Source of the DNA: Ignavibacteria bacterium
GTDB lineage: Bacteria > Bacteroidota > Ignavibacteria > Tepidaquicellales > Tepidaquicellaceae
Length of the DNA: 64,000 bases
Direction: 5' to 3'
Assembly (NCBI GenBank): GCA_036262055.1
Contig: DATAJP010000003.1
Coordinates: 434,001-498,000, forward strand
Numbering within the stretch: the first letter of the stretch is position 1; each line of letters opens with the position of its first letter. The notes below the pieces were generated by a model that ran no database searches, was not told the DNA's origin, and saw only the letters and a list, made by a program, of their open reading frames with translations. This document shows, piece after piece, positions 53,566 through 62,802 of the stretch. The translations under genes and the position numbers were made by a program.

Positions 53566-54360
53566 TTGAAACGCAAAACTACTAAAAAATCCGTACCAAA
53601 GAAGAAACTGAAGAAGGCTGTTGCCAAAAAAGTTGTATCTAAAAAATCCGTTGTGAAAAAGATAAAACCAAAAGGTAAAGCTAATATAAAAAATACAAAG
53701 ACAGCATTGAAAGGAATAAAGAGTTTGAAGAAAAGTTCATCCAAAAAATCCGCAGCAAAAACTGCAGTTAAAAAATTACCTGTAAAAAAATCTGTTGCCG
53801 TTAAAAAAGCCGAAGCATCCGTAAAGCCGAAGCTTTTAACTGCCAAAACTAAACAAGTTGTAACAAACCCTAATAAAATTGTCGCAAAACCGGTTCCGTC
53901 GCCGCCTGTGATGAAACCTTTGAAAAGATATAAACCAAATTCAAAAACACGTTATACTCCGAAAGAGTTAAAACATTTCAAGGATATAATTCTTGAAGAA
54001 AGAAGAAAAATCATTCAGAGTGCAAAAGCAAATATGGAAGCGCTTGTCGATGACGAGTCAGGTGAATATGTTGGCGATAATGCCACCTATGCGTCTCATA
54101 TGGCTGAGCAAGGAAGTGATGAAATGGAGCGTGAAAAAAATTATATGTTTGTTCAGCGTGATGAAAAATATCTCGGCTACCTTGAGGAAGCTTTGATCAG
54201 AATCGATGCAGGAACATACGGCGTTTGTATCGACTGCTTCGATACACCCAAGAATTTATGCAGAACTTGTCCTCTGATTGACCCCGAGCGTCTTGAATTA
54301 GTGCCTGTAACACAGCATTGTATTGAATGTAAAAATTTGAGAGGAATGGTTAATTATTGA
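53566..54360 (+). CDS. DksA/TraR-family zinc-finger protein with histone-like tail
   Basis: A 264-residue protein in two parts. Residues 1 to about 125 are Lys/Ala/Val/Ser-rich, similar to histone H1 or AlgP tails (KKSVPKKKLKKAVAKKVVSK near the start), and should bind nucleic acid. Residues about 130-264 are the DksA/TraR fold: a coiled coil with an EYVGDNATYASHMAEQGSDE segment, then the C4 zinc finger CIDCFDTPKNLCRTC. DksA tunes RNA polymerase with ppGpp. The start is TTG at 53566 with aaaggag seven bases upstream. The stop overlaps lspA by 4 bases. Confidence 0.88.
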   Translation: MKRKTTKKSVPKKKLKKAVAKKVVSKKSVVKKIKPKGKANIKNTKTALKGIKSLKKSSSKKSAAKTAVKKLPVKKSVAVKKAEASVKPKLLTAKTKQVVTNPNKIVAKPVPSPPVMKPLKRYKPNSKTRYTPKELKHFKDIILEERRKIIQSAKANMEALVDDESGEYVGDNATYASHMAEQGSDEMEREKNYMFVQRDEKYLGYLEEALIRIDAGTYGVCIDCFDTPKNLCRTCPLIDPERLELVPVTQHCIECKNLRGMVNY

Positions 54361-55019
54361 GAGTCCTATTTGTAAGTTTATTCATTATTATTCTTGACCA
54401 GGTTTCTAAGTTTTTAGTAAAGGGCATATCTATTCCTTCCCTGAACATAAACATACAGGGAATGCACTATCAGCAGTCCATTAACTTAATCGGAGATTTT
54501 TTCAAGCTTACCTATATAGAAAATCCGGGAATGGCTTTCGGCATTCAGATTGGCGGAAAGCTTTTCCTTTCGCTTTTCACAATTGCCGCAACACTTCTTA
54601 TTGTTTATTTCATTTACAAAAACAGAAACGAACCGCTTTATCTGAGAGTTGCTCTTGCATTGATACTTGGCGGAGCGGTGGGAAATTTAATTGACAGAAT
54701 TTTCTACGGAGTAATTTACGGATACGCACCACTTTTCTATGGCAACGTTGTTGATTTTTTTCACATTGATACTCCGAACTTTATGATATTAGGAAAACAG
54801 TTTTACTCCTGGCCTATATTTAATATAGCGGATGTTGCGGTGTCTTTGGGATTTGTTATGATTTTATTTGGTTATAGAAAAATCGCAAAACCAAAAGAAA
54901 CTCCTGAACAGGAGCAGATTAAACCGGAAGAAACGGAAAATACTTTTACTACAGAAATAAATTCCCCATTAGAACCTCCTCCAATGGAGCGGGATGACAA
55001 CACACAGTTATCTTCCTAA
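54357..55019 (+). CDS. lspA: Signal peptidase II (lipoprotein signal peptidase)
   Basis: An aspartyl protease in the inner membrane that cuts the signal peptide of prolipoproteins; the window encodes at least three lipoproteins. Catalytic Asp residues are in [10 protein letters not shown] and [15 protein letters not shown]. Four membrane helices are visible, and [11 protein letters not shown] is the conserved N-terminal-loop motif. It is longer than usual: about 35 hydrophilic residues rich in Pro/Glu/Thr follow the last helix. The start is TTG within the stop codon of the DksA-like gene. Confidence 0.95.
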   Translation: MRVLFVSLFIIILDQVSKFLVKGISIPSLNINIQGMHYQQSINLIGDFFKLTYIENPGMAFGIQIGGKLFLSLFTIAATLLIVYFIYKNRNEPLYLRVALALILGGAVGNLIDRIFYGVIYGYAPLFYGNVVDFFHIDTPNFMILGKQFYSWPIFNIADVAVSLGFVMILFGYRKIAKPKETPEQEQIKPEETENTFTTEINSPLEPPPMERDDNTQLSS

Positions 55020-55340
55020 ACCGTCAAGCATTTCTTTTTTAGCAAGCAAAGTATCTTTATCTTCAACATGTTTCGGATCCGGAACGCAGCAATCAACCGG
55101 ACATACGGCAGCACATTGCGGTTCATCGTGGAAGCCGACACATTCGGTGCATTTATCAGGCACAATATAGAAAAAATCATTTGAAAAAAAACCTTCGGAG
55201 CCCGATGGCGCAGGATCGTTTTCATCAAAAGTTTTTCCTGCTAAAACCCAGTTCGTTCCACCCTCATAAATCGCCGTGTTCGGACATTCCGGCTCGCACG
55301 CTCCGCAATTTATGCACTCCGATGTTATCATTATTGACAT
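55008..55340 (-). CDS. 2[4Fe-4S] ferredoxin
   Basis: A 110-residue ferredoxin of the YfhL-like type with two cluster motifs, [16 protein letters not shown] near residue 9 and [20 protein letters not shown] near 64. The second has the widened loop (CxxC-x8-C) found in this group. A stretch of about 30 residues separates the clusters. It is an electron carrier for unknown partners. The ATG is preceded by aaggag on its strand. It converges with lspA, overlapping by 12 bases. Confidence 0.92.
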   Translation of the reverse strand: MSIMITSECINCGACEPECPNTAIYEGGTNWVLAGKTFDENDPAPSGSEGFFSNDFFYIVPDKCTECVGFHDEPQCAAVCPVDCCVPDPKHVEDKDTLLAKKEMLDGLGR

Positions 55341-55658
55341 TAAGTATCTCCTTTATTCATCAATTTAATCATTTAATCCACGTTTATCAATTTACGAAAT
55401 AATCACCTCGCTGTCATTCCCCGCGCAGGCGGGAATCCAAACAAGTATGATTCTTGATGCATATAATTTTATTCAACAATAAAACAATATTATTTTTGTC
55501 ATACACGTCACAAACCATTTAATTCAAAATTATATTCTGACTTTTAGTGTTAATTCTCAGCCAAATTTAGCAAAATGAAGCAATGGAACGTCTTTTGCAA
55601 TTTAAATTGATAATTAATAATTGTAAATTTAATACTTAACTAAAAACCGACTGAATTA
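55341..55658. other. 318-base intergenic region before secA
   Basis: The region holds no gene. It contains a family A palindrome at 55412-55439 (attccccgc-gcaggcgggaat). The rest is AT-rich and should contain the divergent promoters for the ferredoxin gene (minus) and secA (plus). A TATTTTTG at 55491-55498 fits the Bacteroidetes -7 element, but no good -33 partner stands out. Confidence 0.5.
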
Positions 55659-58600
55659 ATGTTCAAGTTTATAACCAAACTATTTCCATCGAAGCACGAA
55701 AAAGATGTTAAGGAAATACTGCCTATTGTTGATGAAATTAATGAATACTGGGAGAATTTAAAAAATCTTTCAGATGATGAACTCCGTGCAAAAACGACTG
55801 AATTCAAACAAAAAATAACAGACGAAACTTCTGAAATAACCTCACAGCTTAATGAACTTAGAGAAAAACTAAAACAGGAGCTTTCACACGATGAACGTGA
55901 AGAAACTCAATCTGAAATTGAATCGCTTGAAAAAGATTATTATGAAACTCTGAAAGCTGTTCTTGATGATATTTTGCCTGAAGCATTTGCAGTTGTAAAA
56001 GAAACCTGCGTTCGTCTTAAAGGAAAACAATACGAGGCTGCCGGAAATAAAATTACATGGAACATGGTTCCTTATGATGTTCAACTTCTTGGTGGAGTTG
56101 TGCTTCACAGCGGAAAAATTGCAGAGATGGCAACCGGTGAAGGAAAAACTCTTGTCGCTACTCTTCCCATGTATCTGAATGCTCTTGCAGGAAAAGGCGT
56201 GCATCTTGTTACTGTCAATGACTATCTTGCAAAACGTGACAGCGAGTGGATGTCTCCGATTTTTGATTTTCATGGTATATCCGTCGGAGTTATTCTTAAC
56301 GATATGGATTCAGCAAAACGCCGTGAAATGTATAACCGCGACATTACTTACGGAACAAACAATGAGTTTGGTTTTGATTACCTTAGAGACAACATGGTTG
56401 TCGATAAAACTCATCTTGTCCAACGCGAACATTACTATGCAATCGTTGACGAGGTTGACTCGGTTTTAATCGATGAAGCAAGAACGCCGCTTATTATTTC
56501 AGGACCTGTCGAAGCAAGCGTGCATAAGTTTGATGAAATGAATCCGAGAATCAAACGTTTGTTTGAAGCTCAAAGAAGACTTGTTACTGATTTCACCTCA
56601 GAAGCCGAGAGAATTCTTTCCGGCGAAGATAAAATAAGCCGTGAAGACAGGGAAAAAGCAGGGCTCGCATTGCTTCGCGCTCACAGGGGTCTTCCGAAGC
56701 ATAAAAAATTTCAGAAGCTTATTGCCGAACCTGCCAACAAAGCATTGATGCAGGAAACCGAAATGTTTTATCTACGGGACAACTCGAAACAAATGCACAT
56801 AGTTGATGACGAGTTGTATTTTATGATAGATGAAAAATCTCATATAACCGATTTGACTGAAAAAGGTCGTGAGTTTCTTGCTCCTTCACATGAAGAACGT
56901 GACTTCTTTACTCTTCCCGATGTCGGTACTGAAGTAGCTGTTCTCGAAAATGACCCTAATCTTTCTGTTGAAGAACGTGAAATGAAAAAAGATGAGCTTG
57001 CAAAGATTTATTCTGAGCGAAGCGACCGTCTGCATACCGTTCAGCAATTATTGAAAGCTTATGCTTTATATGAAAAAGATGTTGAGTATGTTATTCAGGA
57101 TGGAAAAGTTATGATTGTCGATGAGTTCACGGGTCGTGTGCTTTCGGGAAGACGTTATTCAGAAGGATTGCACCAGGCAATTGAGGCAAAAGAAGGCGTT
57201 AAAGTAGAAAAAGATACCCAAACTCTTGCAACGATTACCTTGCAGAACTACTTCCGGCTTTATAAAAAGCTTGCAGGTATGACTGGAACTGCAGAGACCG
57301 AAGCTGCTGAATTTTATGATATTTATAAGCTCGACGTTGTAGTAATTCCTACCAATAGAGATGTTATCAGAACAGACCAAAATGATTTTATATATCGCAC
57401 CAAGCGTGAAAAATATAACGCCTTAATTGATGAAATTGAGGAAATGAGAAAGAAACGTAGGCCGACACTTGTTGGAACAACATCAGTTGAGGTTTCCGAA
57501 ATTATTTCCCGTTTTTTAAAACGTAAAAACATTCCTCATGAAGTTCTGAACGCAAAACAGCATCAGCGTGAAGCGCAAATCGTAGCAAACGCCGGCTTGC
57601 CGGGAGCGGTAACAATCGCTACCAATATGGCAGGTCGTGGAACCGACATTAAGCTCGGACCCGGTGTTCCTGAGGCAGGCGGATTGCATATTATCGGAAC
57701 AGAGCGTCACGAGTCACGCCGGATTGACAGGCAGCTCAGAGGTCGTTCAGGGCGTCAGGGTGACCCCGGCTCCACAAAATTTTTCTTATCTCTTGAAGAT
57801 GATTTGATGCGTTTATTCGGAAGCGAGCGGATTGCAAACATCATGCAGCGTCTCGGAATCGAAGAAGGTCAGGCAATTGAACATAAAATGATTACAAATT
57901 CTGTCGAACGTGCTCAGAAAAAAGTTGAAGAAAACAATTTCGCCATCAGAAAAAGACTACTTGAATATGACAACGTGATGAACCAGCAGCGTGAGATTAT
58001 TTACGCACGCAGACGTCAGGCGCTTATGGGTGAACGCTTAAAAGATGAAATTCTCGATATGGCTTATAAGCATATCGATATTATGGTTGATGCATATTTC
58101 CCCGAAGCTGACCTCGACGGACTTAAAGATGAAGTTCAAAGGACTTTCCTTGTTCGTCTCGATATAAAACCTGAAGAATTCCAAAAACTTGGCGAAGCAG
58201 GATTAAAAGATTTAATAAAAAAAGAAGTTAAAGGATTTTACGACAGAAAAGAAGAACGTTATGGTTCGGAATTAATGAGCCAGGTTGAACGCTTTGCTGT
58301 TCTTAGCGTAATCGACAACAAGTGGAAAGAGCATCTGCGCGAAATGGATGACCTCAAAGAAGGTATAAACTTCCGTGCTTACGGACAAAAAGACCCGTTG
58401 ATTGAATACAAAATGGACGGCTTCAAAATGTTCGGGGAGATGATGGATGAAATTTCAAAAGACATTATAAATTTTATATTCAAGTTCACAACTCAGACAC
58501 CTGAAAAACAGCAGCCATTAAATCAACCTAAGTCGGTCAATATGTCCCGTTTGAGAACCTCTCATGCATCGTCATCGGGAATGGGATTCATTGGAAATGC

Positions 58601-58742
58601 TGACCCTGTGCAGTCACAAGGCGGACAACAGCCTGGCGGAAAGGTCGAAACTGTGAAAGTTGGTCCTAAAATCGGAAGAAATGACCCGTGTCATTGCGGA
58701 AGCGGTAAGAAATATAAAAACTGTCACGGCAAAAACGCTTAG
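55659..58742 (+). CDS. secA: Protein translocase subunit SecA
   Basis: The ATPase motor of the Sec pathway, pushing unfolded proteins through SecYEG. The 1027 residues include Walker A MATGEGKTLVA near 164, the Walker B region VDEVDSVLIDEARTPLII near 265, an extra stretch at about 300-420 typical of FCB-group SecA, the second motor domain with AGRGTDIKLG near 660 and RIDRQLRGRSGRQGDPG, and the C-terminal zinc SEC-C motif IGRNDPCHCGSGKKYKNCHG. It supplies the Sec step for the many signal-peptide proteins in this window. Confidence 0.98.
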   Translation: MFKFITKLFPSKHEKDVKEILPIVDEINEYWENLKNLSDDELRAKTTEFKQKITDETSEITSQLNELREKLKQELSHDEREETQSEIESLEKDYYETLKAVLDDILPEAFAVVKETCVRLKGKQYEAAGNKITWNMVPYDVQLLGGVVLHSGKIAEMATGEGKTLVATLPMYLNALAGKGVHLVTVNDYLAKRDSEWMSPIFDFHGISVGVILNDMDSAKRREMYNRDITYGTNNEFGFDYLRDNMVVDKTHLVQREHYYAIVDEVDSVLIDEARTPLIISGPVEASVHKFDEMNPRIKRLFEAQRRLVTDFTSEAERILSGEDKISREDREKAGLALLRAHRGLPKHKKFQKLIAEPANKALMQETEMFYLRDNSKQMHIVDDELYFMIDEKSHITDLTEKGREFLAPSHEERDFFTLPDVGTEVAVLENDPNLSVEEREMKKDELAKIYSERSDRLHTVQQLLKAYALYEKDVEYVIQDGKVMIVDEFTGRVLSGRRYSEGLHQAIEAKEGVKVEKDTQTLATITLQNYFRLYKKLAGMTGTAETEAAEFYDIYKLDVVVIPTNRDVIRTDQNDFIYRTKREKYNALIDEIEEMRKKRRPTLVGTTSVEVSEIISRFLKRKNIPHEVLNAKQHQREAQIVANAGLPGAVTIATNMAGRGTDIKLGPGVPEAGGLHIIGTERHESRRIDRQLRGRSGRQGDPGSTKFFLSLEDDLMRLFGSERIANIMQRLGIEEGQAIEHKMITNSVERAQKKVEENNFAIRKRLLEYDNVMNQQREIIYARRRQALMGERLKDEILDMAYKHIDIMVDAYFPEADLDGLKDEVQRTFLVRLDIKPEEFQKLGEAGLKDLIKKEVKGFYDRKEERYGSELMSQVERFAVLSVIDNKWKEHLREMDDLKEGINFRAYGQKDPLIEYKMDGFKMFGEMMDEISKDIINFIFKFTTQTPEKQQPLNQPKSVNMSRLRTSHASSSGMGFIGNADPVQSQGGQQPGGKVETVKVGPKIGRNDPCHCGSGKKYKNCHGKNA

Positions 58743-58780
58743 TTAATTTTATAATATATTAATATTGGACAAAAGACGAA

Positions 58781-58807
58781 GTCATTCCCCGCGAAAGCGG
58801 GAATCCC
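58781..58807. repeat. Family A palindrome after secA
   Basis: Gtcattccccgc-gaaa-gcgggaatccc lies between the convergent ends of secA and the regulator gene, 38 bases past the secA stop. Confidence 0.75.
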
Positions 58808-58844
58808 AGTATAATAGCAACGAAAATACAGGTGTATTTTAACA

Positions 58845-61800
58845 TTAAACCGATATATTATACCTTTTCTTAATATCAGTAAAATATTTCTTCAGCTTTT
58901 CATTTCGTGTAAGGTTAAATTCGTTCTTCATAGCTTTCTTGTGTTTATCGAAAACAAATTTAACCTTATTCATATCACCTATCGAATTATAATAATTCAA
59001 TAATTTATTTGTTATTTCCTCATCTGCAGGGTCTAATTCATACAGCTTCTCAAGCAGCTTGTTATATTTTTCAAACATCACTTCATTCTCATAATAAAAC
59101 AGAAGCTTTGTTGAAATTTTCTGAAAGTTAAATTTAAGGTTTTCACGAATGTCTTCAGCCCAATTTAAATATATATTCGGTAAAAATTCATTTTTGTACA
59201 TTTCAAATGCCTGTTCGTTGTCAGGTATCAGGCTGCTGTCGCTTAATCTGATAAACTCGAGGGTGTCAAAATTTATTTTAACGTTATAATTGTTTCCGAA
59301 CAAAAGATATTTCTTGTCTTTTACAAGCAGTATGTCTTTTTCTGAAGAGCCGGGAACATTCTGTTTCAAAAAAGCTTGAAATGCTTTTCTCACTTTATTT
59401 ATTTCAACGTCGATAAATGCATTCAGATTATTGCTTGATGTATTCATGAAAATATCATTAATTAACGCATCCTTTGTTATGTCTTTTATGTTATAAAATC
59501 TTAACAGTAAGTACATAAAAATTAATTTTGACTTAGGTCTTTCCCATAACTTGTCATCAAAATGTTTGCCATTAATGATTATTTTGCCTTCATTCAAAAA
59601 TTCAATTCTGACATTAAGCTGAATTGAATTTCTTGCATCTATGCTTACCTGTGCCTTGCTGGATAAAGAAGTCAAATATGTTCTTTCAATGTTTTTTTCA
59701 ATTGCATATGTAAAAACAAAACGCATTTTATTAAGCTTCATTCTGAAAATAAGATAATTCTCGTAACTGCATCCCTTAACCAAACTTATGAAGCTTCTGA
59801 ATTTTTTCTCAAATTCTTCTTCATTGTTTTTCATTGCCTCAATATAACTTTCACAGAAATAAATTACTGCCTGATTAAATAAAGTAAAATTTTCTCTTTT
59901 TATTTGCGAAATTTCCTTTAAAATAATCTTTGCATTATCGAATTCATCAAGCAATAAACACGCTTCAAGCTTCAGAATAAGTTTGCGGGTATTTGATACA
60001 CTATAATCTTTTGTATCATTAAGGAAATAAATGACTTTAGCCGGTTGATTTAATAAATTATAGCAATAAAGAATAAGAGCATCTATGAAGAAAATATAAT
60101 TTTTCAGATAAACATTTTTCTTAATAATTTCAAGCTGCCCTATTGTATCTTTTATGTCATAATTCAGAAATCTCAACAATACTCTCTGAAATTCGAATTG
60201 ATTTTTATATGCAAGAAATAAAGTTTTATTCTTTTCCCGGTTTTTTTCTTTCAGCTTATTAAAGAAAAACTGAAAATCATTTGCATTATAACTCGTGAAT
60301 AATGCAAAACAAACCTGACTGTAATTAGATAAATCAAATTTGTTAAAATCTATATGATTTTTTATAAAGCTTATGACTTTATTACCCGTTTTATAATCTC
60401 CGTAATCAAAAAATATCAGTAGAGAAAATATGCTCTCAATAAAATTATTATCGGAAATGCTCCTTAACCCCTTTTCGTATTCACTAATAAGATTATCAAA
60501 TATTTCCCTCAGGCGGTTTATGTATGGTTTACTCTTAGAATTATTGGAAGTCGTTATGTATGATTTTATAAGCGTTATTAAAAACTGAATCTCCTGCTCG
60601 GGTGTCAGTTTAAATTTTAGTATATGCTTTGCAATGTCAATGTTCACCGGTGAAATTCCATATTTAAGAAAATTACAGTTACTGATAAGCATCAGAATTT
60701 CAGTGTAATAAGTTACATCGCTTTTATTTATTTTTATTTTTGAAATCAGATAATTATCAGGATTTTTTATTTTAAATTTTCTTACAATTAAGTTTTTAAG
60801 ATACTCGAGGGTCTTATCAAGATTTTTCTCTATATAAATGTATGTATTAACATTTAAAAGAATATACTCAAGAGAATCCTTAAATTTATTATCTTTTATG
60901 TCCTGAATTTTATTAAATAAATTACTTGAGTGAATCAAAAAAAGCTTTTCAGTCGCGTTTAATCTTATCCAGCTTTTTAACAAATCGTATTCACCTGCAT
61001 CAATCAAATAATTCAATCCGATGTATTCACTTCTCCAGTCCCCAAGTCCGAGATAATAACCCCCTAATTTAATAAATAAATCTTGTAAATCACTTGCTTT
61101 CAGATAAAGTACCGCGTTCTTGTTCAGATATTCTTTAAACAATTCATGGAAACGGTATATGTTATCTTCCCTGCTTATGAAAACATTATTTTCATAAAGC
61201 GTATTAATGAATTTATATCCGTTCTCATTTCCCAGAACACGGTTTAAAATTACTTCATCGAGTGATTCAAGATATGAAGTAAGATATAAAAACTTTTTCT
61301 CTTCTTCTGAAAAAGTATTAAAAATTTCATTTGTAAAATAACTGAACAAATCATGCTTCGACTTGATAATATCCTCAAGCTTAAAATGTTCAAAGTCGTT
61401 TACAAGAAATACAAGCTGTATCGCAGTTATCCATCCCTCGGTAGATTTCAAAAACTCTTCAAGAAGACTTTTGTCGATGTTAATTATCTTATTATTTTTT
61501 TTAAGGAACGCAAAAAACTTCTTGAAATCGTCTTCTTTGAAAGCTAAATCGTTTTTTGTAATTCTGCCAAGCCAGTTCTTTGCAAGAAATTTTGAATAAT
61601 TAATTTTTGGTGGCTCACGTCGTGATATAAAAACAAAATGAACATTGGTCGAAAGATAATCCATAAAATAATTTAGCGCTTCACTTACTTCCGGGCTGTC
61701 GTCTATATTATGAAAGTCATCTAAAAATATGTGTATGTTTTTCTTTTTTGTTTCGAGATATAAAAACAAATCATTCGAGAAAGAAGAAATTACATTGTGA

Positions 61801-62153
61801 ATTTTTTCTTTTGAGGAAATATCCTGATTCGTTGCTATGACTTTTTTTATGTTCTCACCGAAATGCGCATCAGGTATGTTTTTTTCAAATGCCAGTGAAA
61901 GCAATAAGAAAAAATTTTCTATTGAATTATCATAATGACTTAAGCTTATCCAGATTTTTATGTCACGCTTGATTGAATTGAAATATTCGGCAGACAAAGA
62001 AGTTTTTCCGTAACCTGCAGGCGCAGTTATAAGAATCAGCTTTTTATCTCTGAATGAATGGATTTTTTCCAGAAGTCTTTCTCTTGAATAATAAAATTCG
62101 CTGTTAGAAGGCGAAATTATCTTCTGAGAAAATTTAATGTTAATAAGTGACAT
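58845..62153 (-). CDS. MalT-like STAND ATPase with SARP-type winged helix and BTAD
   Basis: A large (1102-residue) regulator. The N-terminus is a STAND/MalT-like NTPase: Walker A ITAPAGYGKTSLSAEYF near 42, Walker B IHIFLDDFHNI near 140, and VFISRREPPKI. The middle is a helical, TPR-like sensor region of about 500 residues. The C-terminus carries a winged helix (residues about 860-960, KSKLIFMYLLLRFYNIKDIT) and a BTAD (LLEKLYELDPADEEITNKLL), as in SARP/AfsR regulators, instead of the LuxR helix-turn-helix of MalT. It likely activates transcription when ligand and ATP drive oligomerisation. Its targets are unknown. Confidence 0.85.
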   Translation of the reverse strand: MSLINIKFSQKIISPSNSEFYYSRERLLEKIHSFRDKKLILITAPAGYGKTSLSAEYFNSIKRDIKIWISLSHYDNSIENFFLLLSLAFEKNIPDAHFGENIKKVIATNQDISSKEKIHNVISSFSNDLFLYLETKKKNIHIFLDDFHNIDDSPEVSEALNYFMDYLSTNVHFVFISRREPPKINYSKFLAKNWLGRITKNDLAFKEDDFKKFFAFLKKNNKIINIDKSLLEEFLKSTEGWITAIQLVFLVNDFEHFKLEDIIKSKHDLFSYFTNEIFNTFSEEEKKFLYLTSYLESLDEVILNRVLGNENGYKFINTLYENNVFISREDNIYRFHELFKEYLNKNAVLYLKASDLQDLFIKLGGYYLGLGDWRSEYIGLNYLIDAGEYDLLKSWIRLNATEKLFLIHSSNLFNKIQDIKDNKFKDSLEYILLNVNTYIYIEKNLDKTLEYLKNLIVRKFKIKNPDNYLISKIKINKSDVTYYTEILMLISNCNFLKYGISPVNIDIAKHILKFKLTPEQEIQFLITLIKSYITTSNNSKSKPYINRLREIFDNLISEYEKGLRSISDNNFIESIFSLLIFFDYGDYKTGNKVISFIKNHIDFNKFDLSNYSQVCFALFTSYNANDFQFFFNKLKEKNREKNKTLFLAYKNQFEFQRVLLRFLNYDIKDTIGQLEIIKKNVYLKNYIFFIDALILYCYNLLNQPAKVIYFLNDTKDYSVSNTRKLILKLEACLLLDEFDNAKIILKEISQIKRENFTLFNQAVIYFCESYIEAMKNNEEEFEKKFRSFISLVKGCSYENYLIFRMKLNKMRFVFTYAIEKNIERTYLTSLSSKAQVSIDARNSIQLNVRIEFLNEGKIIINGKHFDDKLWERPKSKLIFMYLLLRFYNIKDITKDALINDIFMNTSSNNLNAFIDVEINKVRKAFQAFLKQNVPGSSEKDILLVKDKKYLLFGNNYNVKINFDTLEFIRLSDSSLIPDNEQAFEMYKNEFLPNIYLNWAEDIRENLKFNFQKISTKLLFYYENEVMFEKYNKLLEKLYELDPADEEITNKLLNYYNSIGDMNKVKFVFDKHKKAMKNEFNLTRNEKLKKYFTDIKKRYNISV

Positions 62154-62280
62154 TCCCCAATTTAAATCCTTACAATAAATAAATAAATTTATTAAAAAGT
62201 AAGGTTAATATTTTGGTAATTGTCTAAAAATGCCTCACTTTTATAGGAATCTACCACTATAACTATAAAAATAAGTTAAA

Positions 62281-62802
62281 CTACTTTTTGCCCATAAGTG
62301 CATGAAGACCATCTGTTTTTTTGCCGCGTAAATGCTTAAATACTCGTTTAATATTTAACTTAAGAGAATCTTGGGTTTTCAGAGATCCAAGATATCGAGC
62401 TATTTCTTTTTGACGTCCCGGTGTAAGTTTGTCAAATGCAGCTTTTGCTTTTCTGTCTTTGAGAAGTGCTTTTTGAAATAAAATAGGTATAGTAAATGTG
62501 GGGGGTGAAGGATTAAATGCAATCGTTACTTTTATTTTTTGTCCGGCGATGGTAGTGACACTCTTTGTGAATTTAAGCCCGGCGGCTTTTGCTATAACAT
62601 TGTTAATATATAATCGCCAGTCACCTGAATATCGAACTAATGTTTGCTGAAAAGCTGCGCCATTAACTTTGCCTTCGACAGGAATTGGACTCGTTTCTTT
62701 ACCTGCCTGTTTAAAGATAAATTTTAATATTGAATCTGGCGGACGCACATAAGGATTAACGCCAATTATTAAAATTTCAGCACTGAACGTCCGCCTCTTC
62801 AT
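62281..62802 (-). CDS. YdeI/OmpD-associated and DUF1905-type protein
   Basis: A 173-residue protein made of a DUF1905-like beta domain (LIIGVNPYVRPPDSILKFIF, then GKVNGAAFQQTLVRYSGDWR) and a C-terminal YdeI/OmpD-associated helix pair (FDKLTPGRQKEIARYLGSLK, NIKRVFKHL). The family is widespread and is named for YdeI-type bacteriocin-protection proteins; its biochemical role is unknown. It starts in the stop codon of the upstream gene (4-base overlap). Confidence 0.85.
   Translation of the reverse strand: MKRRTFSAEILIIGVNPYVRPPDSILKFIFKQAGKETSPIPVEGKVNGAAFQQTLVRYSGDWRLYINNVIAKAAGLKFTKSVTTIAGQKIKVTIAFNPSPPTFTIPILFQKALLKDRKAKAAFDKLTPGRQKEIARYLGSLKTQDSLKLNIKRVFKHLRGKKTDGLHALMGKK

Noticed and set aside
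53526-53846. 106-residue Phe-rich minus-strand open frame
   Set aside because: It is the antisense of the Lys-rich tail of the DksA-like gene.
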